Positions 50,831 through 61,779 of a DNA stretch of 64,000 nt are shown here, in pieces. Origin of the DNA: Paraburkholderia lacunae (lineage in GTDB: Bacteria; Pseudomonadota; Gammaproteobacteria; Burkholderiales; Burkholderiaceae); NCBI RefSeq assembly GCF_003353175.1, contig NZ_QHKS01000005.1, positions 124,001 through 188,000 of the forward strand. The letters are read 5' to 3'. The translations under genes and the position numbers were made by a program. The notes beneath the pieces are model-generated. The model was not told where the DNA came from. It saw only the letters and a program-made list of their open reading frames with translations, and ran no database searches. Position 1 is the stretch's first letter. Every line of letters begins with the position of its first letter.

Positions 50831-52948
50831 ATGACATCACCGATACCCGCGAGGGCAGCGCTAAACCCCACCACCCAGGCGCGAGCCGCATCAATAGCAA
50901 TAGCTCTTGCACTAACCTCCTGCCACGGCGGCAACGGCGGCAACACCACACCGCAGACCAATGTCCTCCCGAGCTTCATCACCAGCCCGGTGAAAATCCA
51001 GTCCTACGACGGCAACACCGACGACCTCCTCACTGCCGGTCTCGGCAAAACAGGTCTGGCATTAGCCACGGCGCCGACCATCGCCAACCCATCACAACCC
51101 ACCGCCGCCGAACTCCGGCGTCTCGCCATCTGGTCGAACTATCGCGCGCTCGTCGACATGACGGCAAACGGCGGCTACGGGCGTTTCTGGGGTCCCAATG
51201 TCGACCTGAACGGCAACGACACCCTCGGGGAAGGCAAAATCGCCGGCAAGGAATATCTCGCGTTCGCCGACGACGGCAGCGGCAAGCTGAACGTCAGCAT
51301 GCTCGTGCAAATCCCGGCAAGCTTCAATCCGGATCAGCCATGCATCGTCACGGCGACCTCGTCAGGGTCGCGCGGCGTGTACGGCGCAATTTCCGCCGCC
51401 GGCGAGTGGGGCCTCAAGCGCGCTTGCGCAGTCGCCTACACCGACAAGGGCGGCGGCAACGGCGCGCATGAACTGTCGACCAACCTCGTCACGCTCATCG
51501 ACGGCACCTTGCAGGACGCAGGCACCGCCGGCAACACCAGCATCTTTACCGCGAATCCTGGCGGCAGCGCACTCGCTGCCTTCAACAGCAATTTCCCGAA
51601 CCGCTACGCATTCAAGCACGCACACTCGCAACAGAATCCGGAAAAGGATTGGGGCAAAAACACGCTGCAAGCCATCCAGTTCGCGTACTGGGCACTCAAC
51701 GATTCATTCGGCACGCTCGACGGCTCGACGCGAACCGTGCGCTATGCCAACGGCACGATCACGACCATCGCGGCGTCGGTGAGCAACGGCGGCGGCGCGG
51801 CGCTTGCCGCAGCCGAACAGGACACCGGCGGCTGGATCACCGCAGTCGTGGTCGGCGAGCCGCAGATCAATTTGCGGCTGCCCGCGCAAGTGTCGGTGAC
51901 CCAGGGCGGCGTGCCAGTCGGTGCAATCGGCAAACCGCTCGCCGACTACATGACGCTCGCGAATACGTTGCAGCCGTGCGCGGCGCTCGCGCCCGCCGCG
52001 GCCGGCGCGCCGTATCTGAGCGCGTTGCCGCTCGCCACGACCACGGCGATTCGCACCGCGCGATGCGCGTCGCTGGCGGCCGACAGCGTCATCGCCGGCA
52101 CGACGGTGACGGCCCAGGCGACCAATGCGCTGGCGCTGCTGCATCAAAACGGATACCAGACCGATTCCGATCTCCTGCAGGCGCCAATGTGGGACTCTCA
52201 GGCAGTGCCGGCCGTTGCCGTGACCTATGCCAATGCGTACTCGCAGTCGAGCGTTGCCGATAACCTCTGCAACTTCGGCTTCGGCACCACGAGTTCAACC
52301 GGTGCTGCGGGCGTCACGCCGGCGGTGTCGCCGATGCTCACGGTGTTCGGCACCGGCAACGGCGTGCCGCCGACCAATGGCATCAACCTCGTCTACAACG
52401 CGGGCGCATCCGGCGCGGCGGATCATCGCCTGGCGAGCGCGGATGGCAGCTATGCGGGCGCCGCCTGTCTGCGCAGACTGTGGACGAACGGCGGATTGAC
52501 CAGCGGTGTCGAGGCGATCCGCGTGAATGCCAACCTGCACGGCAAGCCAGCCATCATCGTGCAGGGCCGCGCCGATGCGCTGGTACCGATCAACCATGCG
52601 TCGCGTCCGTATCTGGCGATGAATCAGCTGGCCGAAGGCGGCGCGAGCAAGCTGTCGTTCTACGAAGTGACGAACGGCCAGCATTTCGATGCGTTCCTTG
52701 GTGTCGCCGGCTTCGATACGCGTTTCGTGCCGGTCCACTACTACAACCTCCAGGCGCTCAACCTGATGTGGAATCATCTGAAGAGCGGCACGCAGTTGCC
52801 GCCTTCCCAAGTGATTCATACGACGCCGCGCGGAGGCACTGCCGGCGCAGCGCCCCCGCTCAGCACCGCTAACCTTCCCGCGATTGCCGCGAGCCCAGGG
52901 CCCGACGCGATCACGGTCACTAACGGTGCGGTGAACGTACCGAACTGA
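50831..52948 (+). CDS. D-(-)-3-hydroxybutyrate oligomer hydrolase
   Basis: This 705-residue enzyme splits oligomers of 3-hydroxybutyrate released from PHB. It has an N-terminal lipoprotein-like signal (AIALALTSC, Cys31) and the family features SPVKIQSYDGNTDDLLTAGL, ATSSGSRGVYGAISAAGEWG and the nucleophile Ser318 in AASVSNGGGAAL. Length agrees with the family (about 700). The first 80 codons use A- and C-rich codons, opposite to the T/G-rich end of mctP across the repeat element. A barrel-protein gene follows 139 bp downstream. Confidence 0.9.
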   Translation: MTSPIPARAALNPTTQARAASIAIALALTSCHGGNGGNTTPQTNVLPSFITSPVKIQSYDGNTDDLLTAGLGKTGLALATAPTIANPSQPTAAELRRLAIWSNYRALVDMTANGGYGRFWGPNVDLNGNDTLGEGKIAGKEYLAFADDGSGKLNVSMLVQIPASFNPDQPCIVTATSSGSRGVYGAISAAGEWGLKRACAVAYTDKGGGNGAHELSTNLVTLIDGTLQDAGTAGNTSIFTANPGGSALAAFNSNFPNRYAFKHAHSQQNPEKDWGKNTLQAIQFAYWALNDSFGTLDGSTRTVRYANGTITTIAASVSNGGGAALAAAEQDTGGWITAVVVGEPQINLRLPAQVSVTQGGVPVGAIGKPLADYMTLANTLQPCAALAPAAAGAPYLSALPLATTTAIRTARCASLAADSVIAGTTVTAQATNALALLHQNGYQTDSDLLQAPMWDSQAVPAVAVTYANAYSQSSVADNLCNFGFGTTSSTGAAGVTPAVSPMLTVFGTGNGVPPTNGINLVYNAGASGAADHRLASADGSYAGAACLRRLWTNGGLTSGVEAIRVNANLHGKPAIIVQGRADALVPINHASRPYLAMNQLAEGGASKLSFYEVTNGQHFDAFLGVAGFDTRFVPVHYYNLQALNLMWNHLKSGTQLPPSQVIHTTPRGGTAGAAPPLSTANLPAIAASPGPDAITVTNGAVNVPN

Positions 52949-53087
52949 GGAGCGGCGTCCCGCTGCGTTGCCCCGTATCGAGGCCAACCCCATCCCAGGC
53001 CGGAACGCCACTTGCGTGCAGCGTGGCGGGCATACGGCGCCCGCCGACAACATCAAACAGCAACGATAACTTTAAAGGGGCGCCCGC

Positions 53088-54101
53088 ATGCTGAATCTGA
53101 AACGTGCTTCAGGCAACCAGCCGATAGTCAAGACTATCCCCTGCGTTGCCGGTCTGTGTCTGCTGCTGGCTTCGGGCGCGAGCGACGCCCAGGAATTCTC
53201 GATGTTCGGCGGCGGCTCGCGCGCCAGCAGCACGAACACCTACACATGGGCGTTCAACTATCAGGAAGGGCTAGGCCAGTATTTCGCCGCCAGCTTTACC
53301 TGGCTCAACGAAGGCCACATTCCAGACCATCATCGCGATGGCCAGATGATCCAGCTCTGGGGCCGTATTCCAGTAGGAAGCCCGCAGTTCGTCCTGCAAG
53401 CCGGCATCGGGCCATACCGCTACTTCGATACGACGACAGCCCAGCAAGGCGGGAGTTATTCCGACACCCACGGCTGGGGCGTGGTCTACAGCGTGCGCGC
53501 CGCGTACTACGCCTCGAGCCGATGGATCACGCAGCTTCAGTTGAACCGTGTGCACGTGCAGCGCGGGCCGGATGCGACGAGCGTGATGTTCGGCGTCGGC
53601 TATCAGCTCGACGCTCCGAACACACCCGGTCCGCGCGACTGGGCCAGCGGCAGTACGCACAAGGTCACGAATAACGAAGTGGCGGTGTATGCCGGCGAAA
53701 CCATCATCAACTCGACCAGTTCGCCAACCGCGCTGGGTGGCGCGATCGAGTACCGGCTCGGCCTTGCGAAGTATCTCGACGTCACCGTCGGCTATCTTCA
53801 CGAAGGCAGCAGCAAGGTGGCGCGGCGCGACGGTTTCACCAGCCAGTTGTGGGCAACCCGCGCGTTTATGAACGACAAGGTCACGCTGGCGCTCGGCGTC
53901 GGCACATACTATGCGATCAACGAATACGAGGGCAGTCTGACGCCGGGTCCGGGCGCCGGCAAGTTCTCCGGCCTCGTCACGATCGCGGGCTCATATCGCT
54001 TTACCGACCACTGGGATGGACGGATCGAATGGAACCGGGTCGTGACTCGCTATGACCGGGATTCGGATGTGATTTTTGCCGGAGTGGGATATCGATGGTA
54101 A
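53088..54101 (+). CDS. Outer membrane beta-barrel protein, unassigned
   Basis: This 337-residue protein has a signal peptide ending SDA-QEF. The remainder is a series of amphipathic strands (QYFAASFTWLNEGHIPDHHR, FVLQAGIGPYRYF, LDVTVGYLHEGS) and ends with FAGVGYRW, the aromatic C-terminus of outer-membrane barrels. It could be a small porin or lipid-modifying barrel; no catalytic motif is certain. It starts 139 bp after the 3-hydroxybutyrate oligomer hydrolase on the same strand. Confidence 0.75.
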   Translation: MLNLKRASGNQPIVKTIPCVAGLCLLLASGASDAQEFSMFGGGSRASSTNTYTWAFNYQEGLGQYFAASFTWLNEGHIPDHHRDGQMIQLWGRIPVGSPQFVLQAGIGPYRYFDTTTAQQGGSYSDTHGWGVVYSVRAAYYASSRWITQLQLNRVHVQRGPDATSVMFGVGYQLDAPNTPGPRDWASGSTHKVTNNEVAVYAGETIINSTSSPTALGGAIEYRLGLAKYLDVTVGYLHEGSSKVARRDGFTSQLWATRAFMNDKVTLALGVGTYYAINEYEGSLTPGPGAGKFSGLVTIAGSYRFTDHWDGRIEWNRVVTRYDRDSDVIFAGVGYRW

Positions 54102-54245
54102 AAGGGCGGTGGTAAAGGCGTCGTGGCATCATTGCGATCGCGCCCCAGAATAGCGACAAGCAACAGGCGAGCTTAGCTGCGAGCAGTCTTCAAGCAGTCT
54201 TCTAAAACCGGTCGTGACGATCCGCAAAAAAAGACGGAGAAGAGC

Positions 54246-55658
54246 ATGAAAGCCAGCACCATCGCCGAACGGGAGGCCCGTGGCCGTGCCGCGCGCGAAC
54301 ACTCGAAGCGTTCGAGCCATCGCACGGTGGGCGAACTGAACCGCAACCCGATCGAACTGCTTAAGCAAAGCAGCGAGGGCCGTGTCGCCAGCCTCATACC
54401 GCTGCGCTATGGGCGCATGGCCGTCTCGCCGTTCACCTTCTTTCGCGGCACCGCGATTCTGCAAGCCAGCGATCTCAGCCAGATCTCCGATACCGGTCTC
54501 ACCATGCCGATATGCGGCGACGGCCATCTGATGAATTTCGGCGGTTTCGCCACGCCCGAGCGGCAACTCATATTCGATTTGAATGACTTCGACGAAGTGT
54601 CGGTCGGTCCTTTCGAGTGGGACCTGAAACGTCTGAGCGCGAGCCTCGTGGTCGCTGCGCGGCACATGCGTTTGAGCCGCGGCGCGGCCGAGAATCTGGT
54701 GATGGCGGCTGTCACCGAATACCGCGATCGCATGGCGCAATATGCGCAATGCGGGGCGCTCGAACTCTGGTATGACCGCATCACCTTCGACCGGATGGCG
54801 GAAACCGCGCTGGCCCCGGAGCATCGCCGCACCGTGCGGCGCGGCATGGAAAAGGCCGCGAACCGCACCCACGAAAGCTTGCTGGAGAAAATGGCCGAGC
54901 GCGACGGCGATCGCTGGACGATCCGCGATGCGCCGCCGGCACTATTCCACGTGCTCGGTTCGAACACGCTCTTCACGCCGGAAGAGACCGAAATGTTCAA
55001 GAGCGCCAACTGGCGGAAGCTGCTCGAACGCATGTGGGGCGAGTACCTGAAGACGATGTTGCATGATCGGCGTGACCTGCTGAGCCATTTCACTGCGCAG
55101 GATCTCGTCTTCAAGGTTGCGGGCATCGGCAGCGTGGGGACGCGCTGCATGGTGGTACTGAATGTCGATCACACGGACGAGCCGCTGTTCCTGCAAATCA
55201 AGGAAGCGCGGCCGTCGGTGATCGCGCAGTACGACAAGTCGCCGGCCATCAAGCACGAAGGCGAACGCATCGTGCAAGGGCAGCGTATGTTGCAGGCCGC
55301 GAGCGATATCTTCCTCGGTTGGGCGACTGGGCCGGCAGGGCGGCCTTTCTATTTCCGGCAGCTGCGCGACATGAAACTGTCGGCCAACCTCGAGTTATTC
55401 GACGCCGACCTGCTGGAAGGCTATGCGCGGCTATGCGGCTGGATCATGGCGCGCGCGCATGCCAAGGCGAGCGGCAAGGCGATCGAAGTCAGCGCGTATA
55501 TCGGCCGCAGCGATCAGTTCGCGGAAGCGCTCGCCCGCTACGCGGCCTCTTACGCGGACCAGGTGGAGCGCGATTACGACGCGTTCATGAAAGCCTGCCG
55601 CAGCGGCGATCTTCAGGCTCGCAGCGATGCAGACATGGCGGCGGATTTTCGCGTGTAG
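54246..55658 (+). CDS. DUF2252 family protein
   Basis: This 470-residue protein shows the DUF2252 pattern: RYGRMAVSPFTFFRGTAILQ near 60, CGDGHLMNFGGFATPERQ near 95, FDLNDFDEVSVGPFEWDLKR, VFKVAGIGSVGTRCMVVLN and FYFRQLRDMKLSA. The His/Asp arrangement resembles an aminoglycoside-phosphotransferase/kinase-like fold, so a kinase-type activity is possible, but no function is proven. There is no signal peptide, and it is flanked by an outer membrane protein gene and a convergent deacetylase gene. Confidence 0.88.
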   Translation: MKASTIAEREARGRAAREHSKRSSHRTVGELNRNPIELLKQSSEGRVASLIPLRYGRMAVSPFTFFRGTAILQASDLSQISDTGLTMPICGDGHLMNFGGFATPERQLIFDLNDFDEVSVGPFEWDLKRLSASLVVAARHMRLSRGAAENLVMAAVTEYRDRMAQYAQCGALELWYDRITFDRMAETALAPEHRRTVRRGMEKAANRTHESLLEKMAERDGDRWTIRDAPPALFHVLGSNTLFTPEETEMFKSANWRKLLERMWGEYLKTMLHDRRDLLSHFTAQDLVFKVAGIGSVGTRCMVVLNVDHTDEPLFLQIKEARPSVIAQYDKSPAIKHEGERIVQGQRMLQAASDIFLGWATGPAGRPFYFRQLRDMKLSANLELFDADLLEGYARLCGWIMARAHAKASGKAIEVSAYIGRSDQFAEALARYAASYADQVERDYDAFMKACRSGDLQARSDADMAADFRV

Positions 55659-55723
55659 CGGCGGTTTTATACGGCTCGCCGCGTTCCGGGCTGCGAGCCG
55701 CAGGTGCCGCGCAGGTGCCCTAT

Positions 55724-56593
55724 TCAGGCGTCGATATGCGCTTCGCGCAGCGTGACGAAACGCAAGTTCCGGCGGCGCACCGCGTCGATCACACGCGGCA
55801 GGACCGCGAGTATCACTGGTTTGGCATCGAGGGTAAGCGCGGCATTGCCGTCGTGCAGCAGCAGAATATCGCGCCCGGCGAGGCCGACCAGCAGTCGCTC
55901 GGCCACGACTTGCGGATCGCGCTCGCGGGTATCGAAACCGCGCCGCGTCCACGCCGCGAGCCGCAAATCGAGCTTCTGCAGCACGGGTTCGAGAAAGAGG
56001 TTGCGCAAACCGGCCGGCGCGCGGAAGAACATGGGCCGCTCGCCCGTCAGCTCTTCGAAGGTGCGCTGCGCGGCGGCGATCTCACGCGTGAGCGCGCCGG
56101 GAAACGTCACTGAAAAGGTGTGCACGTGGACCTGTGAATGGTTTTCAAGCGCATGGCCGCGCGCGACGATCTCGCGCGTCAGCGCCGGATAGCGCTGCGC
56201 TTTTGCGCCGATGCAGAAGAACGTGGCGCGCACGCCGTAGGCGTCGAGCAGATCGAGCACTTGCGGCGTGACAACCGGGTCGGGGCCGTCGTCGATGGTC
56301 AGTGCAATGGCGTCGGCATTGCGCGCGCCGGCGGGCAGCCGCGTCCAGTTCGGACCCAGCAGCGAGGTGCGCGGCAACAGGCCGGCCACTGTGAAGATGG
56401 CATGATTCGCCACAATCGCGGCGAGCCACCAGGGCCACGCGGACGGCGCGAACAGCCAGCCGGCCAGCACGGCGACGTGCCATGCGGCGGTGGCGCTCAG
56501 CATCGCGGGATAGCCGGTGCGCGGCCAGCGCCGGCGCGGCGCGGCGGCTTCGGCGCTATCCGCGTTTTGTGGCGGCGAGGAGAATTCAGTCAT
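55724..56593 (-). CDS. Membrane-anchored polysaccharide deacetylase (NodB-like)
   Basis: This 289-residue protein has two helices near the N-terminus (about 30-50 and 54-72) and then a NodB domain. The metal and catalytic motifs are TIDDGPDPV (Asp101/Asp102) and HALENHSQVHVH (His152, His156), with RAPAGLRN and ILLLHDGNA in later conserved blocks. It should remove N-acetyl groups from chitin-like or peptidoglycan-related glycans at the outer face of the inner membrane. It is convergent with the DUF2252 gene. Confidence 0.9.
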   Translation of the reverse strand: MTEFSSPPQNADSAEAAAPRRRWPRTGYPAMLSATAAWHVAVLAGWLFAPSAWPWWLAAIVANHAIFTVAGLLPRTSLLGPNWTRLPAGARNADAIALTIDDGPDPVVTPQVLDLLDAYGVRATFFCIGAKAQRYPALTREIVARGHALENHSQVHVHTFSVTFPGALTREIAAAQRTFEELTGERPMFFRAPAGLRNLFLEPVLQKLDLRLAAWTRRGFDTRERDPQVVAERLLVGLAGRDILLLHDGNAALTLDAKPVILAVLPRVIDAVRRRNLRFVTLREAHIDA

Positions 56594-56803
56594 AAACGGT
56601 GCTTCCGGGTGCTTCCTGTTTTCCTTCCTCCGTCCTTGGACGGCATTGCTTTGCGCGCATCACGCGCAGCGATAAACGATACCATCGTTGCACCGTTTCA
56701 AACCCGCTTGCATAAGGAGCGGGAAATAATGAAGGCAAGTTGAAAGGCGTTATGCTTCGCGACAGTCGGGTATTCAGACCGACAGCCACCCGGTCCGTTC
56801 CGC

Positions 56804-57622
56804 GTGGTGAAGTCCGGCAGGTTCGCGCGGCCGATCTGCAAAACGAGGAGAGGTATTGTCACAGTAACGGGAACCAGGAAGGTCGCGCTGGTGACGGGCG
56901 CGGGCAGCGGCATCGGCCGTGCCTGTGCGCTGAAGCTGCTGGAACGCGGCTATAGCGTCGTGCTTGCCGGCCGTCGGCAGGCGGCGCTCGACACGGTCGT
57001 CGAGCAAGCGCAACAGTGGGGTGGCGATGCGCTCGCCGTAGCTTGCGACGTCACAGATGCCGCCAGCGTCGCTGCGCTGTTCGACACGATTCGCGCGCGG
57101 CACGGCCGGCTCGACGTGCTGTTCAACAACGCCGGGCGCAACGGGTCGCCCGTCGAGATCGACGAACTCGATGTCGACGAATGGCGTTCGGTGGTCGACA
57201 CCAATCTCACCGGTGTGTTTCTCTGCACGCGCGCCGCGTTCGGTCTGATGAAAACGCAGACGCCGCGCGGCGGCCGCATCATCAACAACGGCTCGATCTC
57301 GGCGCACGCGCCACGGCCGAACAGCATTGCCTACACGGCGACCAAGCATGCGATCACGGGTCTCACGAAAGCCGCTTCGCTCGACGGCCGTAAGTACGAC
57401 ATCGTCTGCGGCCAGATCGACATCGGCAATGCCGCGACCGAGATGGCCGAGCGGATGGCGCGGGGCGTGCCGCAGGCGAACGGAGAGATCGCTGTCGAAC
57501 CGCTGATGGACGTGCAGCACGTGGCCGACGCGGTGCTGCATATGGCGGATCTGCCGCTGTCGGCGAACGTGCAGTTCATGACGATCATGGCTAGCAAGAT
57601 GCCTTTCGTGGGCCGGGGCTGA
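56804..57622 (+). CDS. Short-chain dehydrogenase/reductase
   Basis: This 272-residue SDR has the nucleotide motif [20 protein letters not shown], the structural NNAGR and the catalytic tetrad elements [10 protein letters not shown] and [10 protein letters not shown] (Tyr and Lys). The basic GRR after the second strand suggests NADP(H). GTG 56804 is the longest start; conserved sequence begins at [11 protein letters not shown], and an AGGAGAGG sequence at 56847-56853 sits just before an in-frame ATT at 56855, which could be a rare start. The substrate is unknown. Confidence 0.88.
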   Translation: MVKSGRFARPICKTRRGIVTVTGTRKVALVTGAGSGIGRACALKLLERGYSVVLAGRRQAALDTVVEQAQQWGGDALAVACDVTDAASVAALFDTIRARHGRLDVLFNNAGRNGSPVEIDELDVDEWRSVVDTNLTGVFLCTRAAFGLMKTQTPRGGRIINNGSISAHAPRPNSIAYTATKHAITGLTKAASLDGRKYDIVCGQIDIGNAATEMAERMARGVPQANGEIAVEPLMDVQHVADAVLHMADLPLSANVQFMTIMASKMPFVGRG

Positions 57623-57721
57623 CCGCAAGACCCGGGCGGCGTGGAACGCGAAGCGCCGCCGCGCGCGGCGCGGAAGATCAACTTATACTGAGCGCGTCCC
57701 GTCATCCGGAAGCCATTCGCC

Positions 57722-58051
57722 GTGCCCCGAGCCACGCCCAAGGACGACCCGAAGCCGGTGCCGCCGGTGCAGCCCGACCTCGACGATTGTTGTCATAGCG
57801 GCTGTATTCCATGTGTCTTCGATCTTTACGATGAAGCACTCGAGCGCTATCAGGCCGCGCTCGCCGAATGGCAGGCGCGGCACGAGCAAGAAGCTCAGCA
57901 TGGGCAGAAAGCGCAGCACGGGCAGAACGCGCAGCACGGGCAGAACGCGCAGCACGGGCAGAAAGCGCGGCACGGGCAACAATCGCAGCACGAGCAACAA
58001 GCGCTGCACGGGCAAAACGCGCGTCAGAGCAAGCCGCGCTCGCGCCGCTGA
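57722..58051 (+). CDS. Oxidoreductase-like domain protein with a His-rich repeat tail
   Basis: This 109-residue protein has an oxidoreductase-like domain (residues 15-52: DDCCHSGCIPCVFDLYDEAL, then ERYQAALAEWQAR) with a CC-x2-C-x2-C cluster, a likely metal site. It is followed by eight six-residue units of the form QHGQNA/QHGQKA and a basic end SKPRSRR. It starts at GTG 57722. The domain is usually the whole protein, so the repeat tail is an added element. It may be co-transcribed with the sirtuin gene 50 bp downstream. Confidence 0.82.
   Translation: MPRATPKDDPKPVPPVQPDLDDCCHSGCIPCVFDLYDEALERYQAALAEWQARHEQEAQHGQKAQHGQNAQHGQNAQHGQKARHGQQSQHEQQALHGQNARQSKPRSRR
57878..58021 (+). repeat. 18-bp coding repeat, eight units
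   Basis: CAGCACGGGCAGAACGCG and close variants repeat eight times, each encoding (Q/R/L)H(G/E)Q(N/K/Q/E)(A/S). Units two to four are nearly identical; outer units have drifted. Confidence 0.9.
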
Positions 58052-58101
58052 ACGGCGCTTTGCGTTTCACCTCTAGCCCGCAGCCCTACAACGTCCCTGT
58101 C

Positions 58102-58998
58102 ATGACCGACCTTCAACCCGCTCGCATCGAACCCTTCAGCGGATCGCACGCCGATTCCCAGTACGCCGACTCCCGCACGCTAGACGACCTGCACAGCTTC
58201 GTGCAGCGTTATCCGCGTCTGTTCGTGCTGACCGGCGCGGGCATCAGCACCGACTCCGGCATTCCCGGCTATCGCGACGATAACGGTGAATGGAAACGCT
58301 CGCCGCCGATCACGTTGCAGGAGTTTCTCGGCACCATCGCGATGCGTCAGCGCTATTGGGCGCGCAGCATGGTCGGCTGGCCGGTGGTCGCCGACGCGCA
58401 GCCGAATGCGGCGCATACCGCGCTCGCCCGGCTCGAAGCGGCCGGTCACGTGCCGACGCTGGTCACGCAGAACGTCGACGGTTTGCATCAGCGCGCGGGC
58501 AGCCGCGACGTGATCGAATTGCACGGCGGGATCAACGGCGTGACGTGTCTCGACTGCGGCATGCAGCACACGCGCGCCTCGATCCAGCAGACGCTCGAAG
58601 CCGAGAATCCAGGGCTGCTGAACGTCACCGCCGAAACCACCGCCGACGGCGACGCGCATCTGGAATGGCACGATCTCGAGGCGTTCCGCATTCCTGCGTG
58701 CTCGAACTGCGGCGGCTTGCTGAAGCCGGCGGTGGTGTTCTTCGGCGAAAGCGTGCCGCGCGAGAGAGTCGAGGCGGCGTCGCACGCGCTCGATGCGGCG
58801 GACGCGGTGCTGGTGGTCGGTTCGTCTTTGATGGTGTATTCGGGCTATCGCTTCTGCGTGTGGGCGCAGAAGGCGGGCAAGCCGGTCGTCGCGATCAATC
58901 TTGGGCGCACGCGGGCCGATCCGCTGCTCTCGCTGAAAATCGCCGCGCCTTGCGCGGACGCGCTGACCGCGCTGGCGGGCCGTTTGGTGCCGGATTGA
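58102..58998 (+). CDS. NAD-dependent protein deacylase (sirtuin, Sir2 family)
   Basis: This 298-residue sirtuin removes acyl groups from lysine using NAD. The Rossmann motif is LTGAGISTDSGIPGYRDDNG (45-60), the NAD/substrate motif TQNVDGLHQRAG, and the catalytic His141 is in ELHGGINGV. Zinc ligands are Cys149/Cys152 (CLDC) and the later CSNC pair. GSSLMVYSG and AINLGRTRAD complete the NAD pocket. ATG 58102 is chosen because upstream in-frame sequence only reads through the preceding repeats. Confidence 0.92.
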   Translation: MTDLQPARIEPFSGSHADSQYADSRTLDDLHSFVQRYPRLFVLTGAGISTDSGIPGYRDDNGEWKRSPPITLQEFLGTIAMRQRYWARSMVGWPVVADAQPNAAHTALARLEAAGHVPTLVTQNVDGLHQRAGSRDVIELHGGINGVTCLDCGMQHTRASIQQTLEAENPGLLNVTAETTADGDAHLEWHDLEAFRIPACSNCGGLLKPAVVFFGESVPRERVEAASHALDAADAVLVVGSSLMVYSGYRFCVWAQKAGKPVVAINLGRTRADPLLSLKIAAPCADALTALAGRLVPD

Positions 58999-59113
58999 GC
59001 GGGTTCGACCAGACAGATCGAAGCCCGCCGAGCGGCGACGCGCCGGGTTTCGAAAGACCCCGAATGGCTTGAAAGCTTCGCCGTAGACGGTAAACTGCCG
59101 CGCACCGTGCTGA

Positions 59114-59289
59114 AGCCGAGTCGAAGCCGAGTCGAAACCGAGTCGAAACCGAGTCGAAGCCGAGTCGAAGCCGAGTCGAAACCGAGTCGAAACCGAGTCG
59201 AAACCGAGTCGAAGCCGAGTCGAAACCGAGTCGAAACCGAGTCGAAACCGAGTCGAAACAGAGTTGAAACAGAGTTGAAACAGAGTTGA
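59114..59289. repeat. 11-bp minisatellite upstream of the DUF938 gene
   Basis: CCGAGTCGAAA and close variants (CCGAGTCGAAG, CAGAGTTGAAA) occur 16 times head to tail, ending 15 bp before the next start codon. Because 11 is not a multiple of three, all frames read through with a repeating pattern, which explains the long frames on both strands. The last three units carry T and CA changes. Confidence 0.92.
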
Positions 59290-59303
59290 ACCGAACACAA
59301 GAC

Positions 59304-59936
59304 ATGACCGAATCTCATCCCGCGCCGCGGCAACACTCACCGTCCGCCGAACGCAATCGCGAACCGATTCTCGCGGTGCTGCGCGAGGTGTTGCCGGCCT
59401 CCGGCCGGGTGCTGGAAATCGCCAGCGGCACCGGCCAGCACGCAGTGTGCTTCGCCGGCGCGTTGCCGGGCCTCGACTGGCAGCCGAGCGATCCCGATGC
59501 CGACGCGCGGGCTTCCATTGCCGCGTGGGTCGCGCATGAAAAACTGGCGAACGTGCGCGCGCCGCTCGCGCTCGACGTGCATCAGACGGATTGGGGCGTG
59601 GATGCGTTCGACGCGGTGGTCTGCATCAACATGATTCACATCTCGCCGTGGAGCGCGGCGCATGCGTTGTTCGCCGGCGCGAGCCGGCGTCTCGTCGACG
59701 GCGGCGTGCTGTATCTGTACGGTCCTTACAGACGCGGCGGCGCGCCTACGTCGCCGAGCAACGAGGCGTTCGATCAACAATTGCGCAGCCGCGATCCCGC
59801 ATGGGGTGTGCGCGACATGGAGGCCGTGATAGCGTTGGGCGCATCGGTCGGCTTGCTGTGCGACGAGCCGATCGCGATGCCGGCCAACAATTTCAGCCTG
59901 GTATTCAGGAAACACCGGAGCGCGGCGCGAGTCTGA
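59304..59936 (+). CDS. DUF938 SAM-dependent methyltransferase
   Basis: This 210-residue class I methyltransferase has the SAM-binding motif [20 protein letters not shown] near residue 38, then [29 protein letters not shown] and [20 protein letters not shown], the DUF938 signature. ATG 59304 is used; a TTG at 59286 inside the last repeat unit is also in frame. Its substrate is unknown. The tandem repeat directly upstream must lie in or near its promoter or leader. Confidence 0.9.
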   Translation: MTESHPAPRQHSPSAERNREPILAVLREVLPASGRVLEIASGTGQHAVCFAGALPGLDWQPSDPDADARASIAAWVAHEKLANVRAPLALDVHQTDWGVDAFDAVVCINMIHISPWSAAHALFAGASRRLVDGGVLYLYGPYRRGGAPTSPSNEAFDQQLRSRDPAWGVRDMEAVIALGASVGLLCDEPIAMPANNFSLVFRKHRSAARV

Positions 59937-60109
59937 CAAGCGTTCGGCTGCGTGCGAACGTCCGGCGGCTCGCATGCAGTGAAAAGCTCCGTTCATTGCC
60001 CGCCACCAAGCGGTTAGCCGGCATTTCTTTTATCCTTTCACCCTCGACGTTCCGCCGACGATCATTCCGGCGCGATGTCCCGACATTTTTTGGACTCTGG
60101 AGAATTCAC

Positions 60110-61519
<1,410 letters not shown>

Positions 61520-61779
61520 GCGTTTGAATCGCGGCCCGGCGCGCTTGCCACAAGGCGCGCCGGGTGGCAGCAGTGATTGAACTTGAGACGGGCAATTATT
61601 GCCGGAAGCTATCATTCAGATAGCATGTGAATGCAGCGGGTTGCAAACTATTGCGAAAATCGAAATAGAGTTTCGTCGTTTCAGGGGTTTCCCCTAGATG
61701 TCGGCGCTCCTAAACTTGTACTTAAGCGCTACGGGACATGGGTCCCAAGCGAGCTCAAAACAAGTTTCGGAGGTTTATC

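Noticed and set aside
59114-59289. Tandem array considered as a CRISPR
   Set aside because: Units are 11 bp with no spacers and no cas genes nearby.
58180-59340. 386-codon minus-strand frame containing FDSVSTRFRLG repeats
   Set aside because: Produced by the 11-bp minisatellite and the antisense of the sirtuin gene.
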